Shown here piece by piece: positions 56,888-64,000 of a stretch of 64,000 nucleotides of DNA (position 1 is the first letter of the stretch; every line of letters begins with the position of its first letter). This DNA is from Toxorhynchites rutilus septentrionalis (Eukaryota; Arthropoda; Insecta; Diptera; Culicidae): the NCBI RefSeq assembly GCF_029784135.1, contig NC_073746.1:35197378-35261377 (forward strand). Reading direction: 5' to 3'. The notes under the pieces are model-generated. The model was not told where the DNA came from and ran no database searches. It worked only from the letters and a program-made list of their open reading frames with translations. The position numbers and the translations under genes were made by a program.

Positions 56888-57924
56888 ATGGAGCTAAGGT
56901 CAAGACGAATACTACGAATGCGATCACCCGAGGAGGGTCCCCGAACTGGAGCTGGTCCTGGAAGGGGTGTAAGAGCGAGCGGCCAGCGGCTGGAGGGCGA
57001 TGTGCAAGAGCGGGCCACCAACCGGGTTCAACCCGAAGAGCTACCGCCACACGGAAACAGCAGCCATCGACATCACCAACGAAATGCTGCGCCTACGAGG
57101 CGTATTGCGACTGTCAGACCACAGTCGTCCAAACTTGTGGGTACTACTAGGCGACGGATCATGTGGACACACGAAATGAACGAATTCGTGATCCGCGCCT
57201 ATTACATCTGCACTGCTTTGGAGACGGACATGAGCGGTCGCCCTCGAACACTCGCAATGTATCCAGAGTTCGTCGGGAGGCTTGACCAAAACGCGATGAA
57301 CGCGAGGCGTAGAGCGATTGTACGCAACAATATGCTCTCCCAAACGCAAGTCGACGAGATCAAGCAGCAGGTGCAGAGACGAAGTTCAGTACGGCTGAGC
57401 AATTCATTCGCGAGTGGGGCATTCGAATCAGCACCAGTGGAGGCCACAGTACAACAACCCCCTGAGCCGGAAGATCTACAGCCAGATCAACAACTACTAC
57501 GCGATCTGGTCTTCCATTACGACGAGGCGATCTCACAGTTCCGCGACACGGACCCTTTGTCGCGGCCAGCTGACAAGTGCAGTAAAGCTCATGAACGAAC
57601 ACGTTCTTCCGCTGTACTTGGTTGATGCTGAGAACATGGAAGAGCTGCAACTGAAAGTTTACTGTGCTGCTGTGGCGACCGCCAAAAGTTTAGGATACCG
57701 TATTAGGCCAAGAGGCGGACTGCTCCAACATCTCCGTGAAAGGCGTGAGCCTCCATGACGAAGGAGATTGGAGCAACGGATCCTAAACAAGCGCGCCGCA
57801 ATTGGAAGACTGATGGCGTACAAAAGAGGCAGCCGATCGGCGAAATTATGTCGCCAAGTTGCTGTGATCGTGCGGCCTACTGAACTTCGCCAGCTGGGAG
57901 CTCACCAGCATCATAACCGCCAAA
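56888..57924 (+). pseudogene. R4-clade LINE ORF, N-terminal part
   Basis: The ATG at 56888 opens an Arg-rich N terminus and then WTHEMNEFVIRAYYICTALE and NNMLSQTQVDEIKQQ, a region found near the N terminus of R4/Dong-like proteins. A frame change near 57565 leads to LMNEHVLPLYLVDAEN; a TGA at 57756-57758 then interrupts it, and the frame continues with EQRILNKRAAIGRLMAY until it decays at about 57850. A large part of the usual linker and reverse-transcriptase start appears deleted before the SINE. Confidence 0.82.
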
Positions 57925-58415
57925 TGGGGGGTCTCCGTAGCCACATTGGTTGCGCGTTCGCTTAGTAAGCGATCAATCGTGAGTTCAAAACTCAGGACCC
58001 CCATTGACCATCTTTGTGTTGATACAGAATAACTACGTCCACGCAACAATCATCAGCGATGGAGATCGATCCACGGTCGAAATAAGATCGATTCATCCAT
58101 ACAACTGCTCTGCAGAAATATCGGGCTGATGTTCTATAAAGAACTCAACAATGGATCAACGACTGTCTCCGCTGTCCAGTCTTAACTGTGGATAATGGAA
58201 GAACAGATAGAAAACTCTTTCGCCTAAATGGCTACTGTGTAAATATGTACCATTTGCAATGGTATAGAAGGGAATACTCTAACGCCGAAAAATGGCAACT
58301 GTGTAATGTGCTAATTATAGATATGATAAATATGTGACATGTACACGATTAAAATTCGGCTCTGTTACAGCTAAAATGCTAATGAGCCTAAAATAAACAA
58401 AAGGGATAAAAAAAA
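57925..58415 (+). mobile_element. tRNA-headed SINE inserted in the R4 LINE
   Basis: The 491-bp insertion is flanked by the 12-bp duplication ATAACCGCCAAA (57913-57924 and 58416-58427) and ends in an A-rich tail. The first 75 bp can be folded like a tRNA: GGGGGTC at the start pairs with GACCCCC at about 57995-58001, TAGCCACATTGG is an A-box-like segment, GCGTTCGCTTAGTAAGCG could form an anticodon arm, and GAGTTCAAAACTC is a T-arm and B-box-like segment. Inside, a segment is duplicated imperfectly (CTCTTTCGCCTAAATGGCTACTGTG and CTCTAACGCCGAAAAATGGC-ACTGTG). A related fragment is at 8302-8405. No protein is encoded. Confidence 0.88.
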
Positions 58416-58427
58416 ATAACCGCCAAA

Positions 58428-60201
58428 GTTTCTGCCCACTGCGAATAACACCATATCATCGCAGAAGAGCAGAAAGGATGCAGAAAAAATTCGCATGGCT
58501 GCAAAGACCAGGCCATCATCGACGCAGCCATAGTCGGCCAGGCGGTATATAACCAGCGGAACCTAAGCACGGCCTATATCGATTACAGGAAGGCTTATGA
58601 CTCCATACCTCACTCGTTTCTCGTCCGGGTATTGGAGCTCTGCAAAATTGATCCCGTCGTCGTTAGGTTCCTGCAGCATGCGATGAGGCAGTGAAGCACG
58701 TCTCTGCACCTTAGTGATGGGGAAAATGTGTTGCAGTCTAGAACGCTGCAGATAAAGAGGGGGATATTCCTAGGCGATTCTTTCAGCCCGCTTTGGTTTT
58801 GTCTGGCCCCTCAGTAGGACGCTCAATAGAAACGGTCATGGCTATAAAATAAGGTATGGCGACGGCGCCCACGAAGAAGTGACCCATACCTTCTACATGG
58901 ATGATCTCAAGGTCTACGCTGATTCACGTCAGCGTCTAGGTGTAGCTATCCGGGTTGTCGAAGAAATAAGCAGAGGCAGCTGTATGGAGTTCGGCCTCGA
59001 CAAGTGTCGCTGTGTCCACCTGCTGAAAGGACAACTTACCGAATCCGGAGGCTACGAGGTCTATGACGGCGAGTTTATAAGAGACATGGTTCGTGGCGAA
59101 TCCTATAAATATCTTGGATTCCGACAGCTCACCGGGATTCGCCACTCCGACATCAAGACGGAGCTGCGAGACAAGTTCTTGAGTCGAGTGAACTGTGTCC
59201 TGAGGACTTTCCTCAACGCGGGGAACAAGGTACGCGCGATCAACACATTCGCGGTTCCCCTGCTGACCTTCAGTTTTGGTGTAGTCAAATGGAGCAAAAC
59301 AGACCTAGAGGACCTTGAGAGGCGGATGAGGAAAGCATTTAAAGAGGCCGGAATGCACCAGCCTCAATCGGCACTGGAGAGAGTTTCACTGCCACGCAAA
59401 GAAGGCGGACTTGGAATAGTCGACATATCTGCACTGTGTGTTGCCCAGGTACGACAACTGTTCTTCGCAGAACGCGCCAACCAAAACGCGCTATACCGGG
59501 CTGTCTGCGCCGCCGACAGAGGATACAGCGCTCTGCACTTGGCGCAAGCGGAGTACCAACTCAACTGCAATCTGCAGACAGTGGAGGAGAAGATTGCAGC
59601 TTGGAAGCAGAAGGCAGTGCATAGTGCCCACCCACATCAACTGGACCGGCCACACGTCGACAAGGCCGCATCTAATCTGTGGCTAACGCGTGGTGAACTC
59701 TCTTCAGTAGTAGAAGCTGACATGATAGCCATCCAGGACAGGATAATGCCGACGAGAAACTGCAGGCGGTACGTCTGGCATCAAGACGTTGATGACAATT
59801 GCCGGATGTGCCATCAACCAGGTGAAAACATAGAGCACATTATGGGAGGCTGTCCCGTTTTGGCCAACGCAGCCTACACCGAGCGCCACAACAACGTGGC
59901 CCGTATTGTTCATCGACAACTGGCGCTCCAATGTGCTCTACTGGAAGACAACGTACCAAACTACCGGTACCTGCCTGCACCTGTCCTGGAAAATGACCGT
60001 TTCAAGCTGTACTGGGATCGCACTGTTCTGACCGACCTCTCGATCCACCACAACCGCCCAGATATAATGGTTTACGACAAGAGCGACCGCAAAGTCACCA
60101 TCATCGATGTCGCTATTCCACTGAACCAGAATCTGGAGGAGACCCACGGTCGCAAAATCTGCAAGTACCGACCATTGGTCATGGAGCTCAAGGAACTGTG
60201 A
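58428..60201 (+). pseudogene. R4-clade LINE ORF, reverse transcriptase and endonuclease part
   Basis: After the SINE, the frame reads IIAEEQKGCRKNSHGC, STAYIDYRKAYDSIPHSF and KRGIFLGDSFSPLWFCL, with in-frame stops near 58445 and 58694 and a frame change near 58817. From about 58822 it is open to 60201: FYMDDLKVYAD is the catalytic box, followed by the thumb and the CRMCHQPGENIEHIMGGC motif (59803-59856). The restriction-like endonuclease then shows RPDIMVYDKSDRKVTIIDVAIP (60055-60120). The enzyme would nick the target and copy the LINE RNA. A GTG at 58879 is the first possible start of the long frame, but it is not a natural start. Confidence 0.9.
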
Positions 60202-60439
60202 GGTGTTGAACATCGAGAAGGAATTGGCCGGCATCCAAAAGTCGGTTATCCTTAGCACCTGCGCGATTAACCGACAATTCCTCGGTCAGGACTAAAACAG
60301 CACGAGTATGCAGATACGTGCATTCCGCAGAGCCTAGTCCCCCTTTGGCATTCAGAAGCCCGGGGGCAGGTGAAAATTCTGGCTAGGTTCGCCTAGTTAA
60401 GAAGTGAGATAAGTCTGCCAAAAAAAAAGGACTCGATTA

Positions 60440-61369
60440 TATACAGTTTGAAAAAAAAAAATGTTTTTTATAATTCAAATATGAATAATTTTAAGAAAAA
60501 AAATTAACCCTTCAACATTAAAGTGAAATTTAAGTGGCTTTTATAAGTACGATGGGTTGAAAATCGCGATTTCTGAAGATTTTGATTGAATTTTCATCAG
60601 GAATTGTTTCTATCGATATTGCAGCGAAAGAGATAGAAGTTGGGCGTTAGAGAGCTTTAATTTAATTGATAGAATCAATCAAGTTCAGTATGAATTTTTG
60701 GGATAAAATAAATAATTACAAATTAAAAAAAATAACTTTCAGAGGTGTGATTTTCATCGTTTTTGAGTTATGATTTTTCAAAGTTAACATGTTTCTAGTC
60801 TTCGTTCAATATTACCATGCGTCTAGACTCTAGACTATCATACGCCTACTTTAACCTTTTGCGGTCGTTTGTCTACTCCCCGCCACCACAACAAGGAAGT
60901 AAGACTGCATTGGAAGACATTCCTTGATGTCTTCAGCTAATTGAACTTCTACGTATACCGTTTGGCAAAATTCTGATAACAATTTGCTGCGATAACGTCG
61001 GTAACGTCGATTGAACAATTTGCGTTCAACTTACATGTCAAAATCAAAACTGAGTGCTTGAAGTTCAACAAATCAAACAAATTTGCGGATCGAGAAGTAC
61101 ATACACTTGAGAGATGCAATAAATTCAGAGGGAAATGTAAAATACATTGATCGTTTAGCCATATTCTTTCGTTCACATATTTCGAAATTAACAAGGCATC
61201 ATGCCATACGACTTGCAACAAAAAAAAAGTAAAAAAGTAATCTTTTCACAATACATGAATTGACCTAAATTGGGATTTGTTCGCATCTGAATTCGGAAAT
61301 TGTTTCATTTAAAAACTGGTTTAATCAATAATTTAATCAATACACTCGAATGTCTACTAAGGAAACGGT
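60440..61369. other. Continuation of the MITE, then no gene recognised
   Basis: The first 20-30 bp continue the interrupted MITE. The rest is AT-rich without a supportable feature; a minus frame at 61221-60949 (90 codons) has no recognisable domain. Confidence 0.4.
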
Positions 61370-61434
61370 AATCCTACGTCAACCTTGCGGTTGTATTTTA
61401 TGTATAACCCACCCATAGTATTTGACGTAGGATT
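61370..61434 (+). repeat. 65-bp hairpin element with 13-bp inverted ends
   Basis: AATCCTACGTCAA (61370-61382) is perfectly inverted at 61422-61434. The interior starts CCTTGCGGTT. Related copies lie at 30900-30959 and, truncated, 29625-29670. Confidence 0.88.
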
Positions 61435-61795
61435 CCTTTTTCCGGAACATATTTTTATCTTTACTTTGCTATTTTAAAGTTGGTTGGTTGGTTGGTTTAC
61501 CTACTTAAGTATTTGTAAGTAATGTGTATTTAAAAATTATTAGTTACACTTGATAATTACTGAATTTCATGTATATATTTATTTTGTTGAAATTTTATAA
61601 GAAAATAAGGTCAAGTTTTCTCAGTTTATCAACCGCAAAGTTTTTAAATTGGTAAGTATTATGTACGAATAAGAAAAAAACTAGAGATTTTAAAAAAATG
61701 ATATGGGGGTCTTTGGTATCACTTCATTCTGGAAAAGGGTTCTCTCGCCCAAAACAGTTTGAGAATCCCTGGTTTAAAAGATCCTTCGGCGATTA

Positions 61796-62009
61796 CAGGT
61801 CGGACTCGATTACATATAGTCGACAATTTTTTTCAACAATTATTTTCAAAACCTATAAATAATTGAATCTCAAGAAAACAATTTTTTCATTAATGTATGA
61901 ATGTCAAACATTCATAGAAAAATAGCTTTTTTGTGATTCGATTATGAATTGGATTCGAAAACTAACGTTGAAAGTGAAATTGAGATTATATATAATCGAG
62001 TCTGACCTG
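61796..62009 (+). mobile_element. 214-bp pogo-like MITE
   Basis: The inverted ends CAGGTCGGACTCGATTA and, on the other strand, CAGGTCAGACTCGATTA differ at one position in 17. TA flanks the element on both sides (61794-61795, 62010-62011). The interior is AT-rich and non-coding. It is related to the MITE end at 56431. Confidence 0.9.
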
Positions 62010-62011
62010 TA

Positions 62012-62935
62012 TTCATGAAACATTCATGCTCTAAGCGTGGTGAGCAATATTACCAGATTATTTCAAAGCGAAAGTCCGGAACTATTTACTTTGCATTCGA
62101 GCATTTCAAGATAATTCAGGAAACTTTTGGATACTTTTTTAAGATAAACTACATGAAAAATATAACCAATCTGAACAACGTACAATTCGATCAGGAAAAT
62201 TATGTCAGTTTGTAGGTGTCGCGACTATAATGTTGATCAAAGAATATTTGTCCGTGTGTAAAAATTCAGAAAACGCCATAGCTGAGTTCAAGACCGAGAC
62301 CGAATTTTTACATTGCACTCTGCAATCAAGTTCTTAAGCGGTTTAATTTTAATGATCCTTTGATTTTCAAGATGACGAATATAGATCATACTAATGTCAT
62401 AGCAACGAAGCATATGTCAATTGTTCCCCTTCTACAAATTATGCTCAGGATATCGATAATGAGTTTATGGGGAGATCCGAAACCTGGATTTTACTGACTC
62501 CACTGTAAACGAATGCAAGGATGCTTTTTTCTTTTGGGGTAAAATTTTGTCACTAAAAAGAAATGACAATAATTTGTTTTTCCCAAGTTCAGAAAATATT
62601 ATTCCAACATTTCTGATTCTGCCGCATTCCTCAGCAAAACAACAGTTGCACGATTGTTTTTAGAAAACAGTTTGAACGAAACGAAACTAAGAAATAGAAC
62701 AGGAACATGAACTATGCGAGGAATTCTAGCTTCCAAAAATTATGTAGACATACATAGAGAACAGTCAGGATTAGTAAGAATGACACAAAATGTAAAACAA
62801 AAGTATAATGTTAAAATGCATGATCATAAACAGATTGGGGAAAATTAGAAATGCCACTGTACATACGTTTGAACTACAACGTAACGCATTTTTTATGAGT
62901 TTCTTTTTTTGCTATAAAATTCATTCTGAGGGTAA
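62012..62935. other. No gene recognised
   Basis: AT-rich sequence with a 66-codon open frame at 62015-62215 that has no recognisable content. No RNA gene or repeat was identified. Confidence 0.4.
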
Positions 62936-63057
62936 TGTATGTCTTGATTACAGAGTACAAAGGAAAGACGGCTTGTTCGGTTGACGGTATAATTCAATAT
63001 GATTTTATTCTAGTACTTAGTAATACATGGTAACTACGATTGGTTTGCTTGTTGACA
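62936..63057 (-). repeat. Candidate 3' LTR of the copia element
   Basis: On the minus strand the purine run GAGGAGGGG (63066-63058) is followed by TGTCAACAAGC, as expected for a polypurine tract and LTR start. The LTR would end GACATACA at 62936, giving 122 bp with TG...CA ends and an internal AATAAA-like signal (AGAATAAAAT). The second LTR lies outside the window, so length and ends are unconfirmed. Confidence 0.65.
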
Positions 63058-63069
63058 CCCCTCCTCAAA

Positions 63070-64000
63070 CTAATTGTTGCTCAGAGTTTGTGGAAAGATT
63101 TCGATATTACAACAAAGCTTCCGGAACGGTATCGCTGACAAACCTTTCGTTAGCAGATCAGCTTGTTGCTCGCTTGTTGAAATATAGCAAATTTCTAGCT
63201 TTTTCTTGGCCACACACTCACTTACATATTTGATCTTGACATCAGTGTGCTTCAGTCGTTTTGAAGGTCCAATTGACTTCATAATCGCAATGGTCGACTG
63301 ATTATCTTCATAGACTAATGACGGCTTTGCTTCTAGCAATCCCAACTCATTCAGGACCTTTTGAATCCAAATGGCTTCCCAAGCAGCGTCAGCTAGAGCA
63401 GAACATTCAGCTTCGGTCGATGACAACGATACGGTGCTTTGCTTTCTGGTGCTCCAGCAAATCGTAGCTCCATACAGCTTGAACAAGATTCCCGAAACTG
63501 AACGCCTATAATTCACATCAGTAGCCCAGTTTGAATCCGCAAAACCAACCACCTGACGAATGTAGATAACGTAGCATCCTTTTGGCGTGCACCCAATGCT
63601 CTTCAGACGGATTACTCTGGAACTGGCTGAAATAGTTCACCGCTGCACTGATATCCGGACGAGACGTGACCATTAAATACGTTAGGCATCCTATCAGCTC
63701 TCGGTATGGCTTGTTCAGCTTCTTCTCGGCTTCGCTCTTCAGAAGTTGAAGTCCAGCTTCCATGGGAGTTTATACTGGTTTGCACTGTTCCATTCCGAAA
63801 CGCTTTAGAACCGATCTAGTGTAATGTTCTTGGCTTAGCCGCATACGTCCCCGCAGTATATCTCGTTCAATTTTAAAGCCCAAGAAGACTTCAGCTTCAC
63901 CCATGTCTTGCATTGAAAACTCCGACTTCAGTAGCTTCTTGATAACACCGATCACAGAAAGACTCCGGGAAATTACGAGGATGTCGTCCACATATAACAA
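63070..64000 (-). pseudogene. copia-type pol, C-terminal part (reverse transcriptase and RNase H)
   Basis: The minus strand begins at the window edge with LYVDDILV, the copia reverse-transcriptase box, and continues with GEAEVFLGFKIERD. A TAA at 63770-63772 interrupts KPV and TPMEAGL. The next part has PYRELIGCLTYLMVTSRPDISAAVNYFSQF. A frame change with a short deletion near 63545 precedes VGFADSNWATD. The RNase H region then runs to 63070 (STRKQSTVSLSSTEAE, SLVYEDNQSTIAI, RLKHTDVKIKYV, LTKGLSAIPF). The rest of pol lies beyond position 64000. The copy is defective as read. Confidence 0.92.

Larger units (their letters stand above)
56502..60428 (+). mobile_element. R4-clade LINE with a nested SINE
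   Basis: The 3927-bp insertion is flanked by the 11-bp duplication GGACTCGATTA (56491-56501 and 60429-60439) and ends in nine A residues (60420-60428). Its coding sequence has the restriction-like endonuclease and CX2CX8HX4C motif of the R2/R4 group of LINEs, closest in style to R4/Dong. The 491-bp SINE at 57925-58415 lies inside. Reading frames are broken throughout, so the copy is dead. The start (GATCTGGCGTAGTGGTAAC) contains a perfect RNA polymerase III A-box match (TGGCGTAGTGG), with no B box. Confidence 0.9.

Noticed and set aside
1..64000. CRISPR arrays, bacterial operons, phage or plasmid features
   Set aside because: The tandem repeats here lack the short direct-repeat/unique-spacer pattern, and gene organisation, repeat types and polyadenylation-like signals are those of an insect nuclear genome.

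Overview
The window looks like repeat-dense nuclear DNA of a mosquito (Culicidae). The AT-rich background, the co-occurrence of BEL/Pao, I-type, R4-type, CR1/L2-type, copia, Tc1/mariner DD37E and pogo elements, and a tRNA-related SINE with a GAA tail all fit a culicid, but species cannot be fixed from sequence alone. I recognise no host protein-coding gene, no rRNA gene and no true tRNA gene. Almost every convincing coding stretch belongs to a transposable element, and most of those are broken.

Layout. 1-2735: unassigned. 2736-4037: a nearly intact Tc1/mariner DD37E element (minus) with 49-bp inverted repeats, a TA duplication and one in-frame stop. 5523-7624: a 2.1-kb imperfect palindrome. 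7741-12457: dispersed repeats, AT and octamer microsatellites, and a tRNA-derived SINE with an 11-bp duplication. 12458-25480: a BEL/Pao retrotransposon with identical 196-bp LTRs and a 5-bp duplication; it sits in an older dispersed repeat and is itself split, just upstream of its 3' LTR, by an apparently intact I-type LINE. 25481-26595: a tandem-structured repeat ending in CCGGGTCAGCTAG. 27949-28941: a second, internally deleted mariner. 29300-30960: a LINE remnant between inverted repeats, then a small hairpin element. 31240-33480: about three copies of a 710-bp tandem repeat next to a TATA/Inr promoter-like signal. 34668-40505: an old BEL/Pao copy (minus) split by a CR1/L2-type LINE. 43668-45027: a dispersed repeat and a hAT transposase remnant. 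45028 to about 50700: a second I-type LINE (minus) with a frameshifted ORF1 and a deletion in ORF2. 51160-53217: repeats. 54749-56430: a decayed pogo/Tigger transposase. 56431-60439: an R4-clade LINE inside a pogo-like MITE, carrying its own 491-bp SINE insertion. 61370-62009: a 65-bp hairpin element and a 214-bp MITE. 62936-64000: the 3' end of a copia element that runs off the window.

How the parts relate. The relationships are chronological rather than metabolic. Target duplications resolve three nests (dispersed repeat < BEL < I; MITE < R4 LINE < SINE; old BEL < CR1/L2 LINE). The only element with all its proteins uninterrupted is the I-type LINE at 19151-25267, which is also the innermost insertion of its nest. 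I found no clear new biological system. The most unusual items are the palindrome at 5523-7624, the 710-bp tandem array with an adjacent Pol II promoter signal, the chimeric structure of the two I-type copies, the tRNA-headed SINE inside the R4 element, and the short hairpin elements with TCCTACGTCA-type ends.
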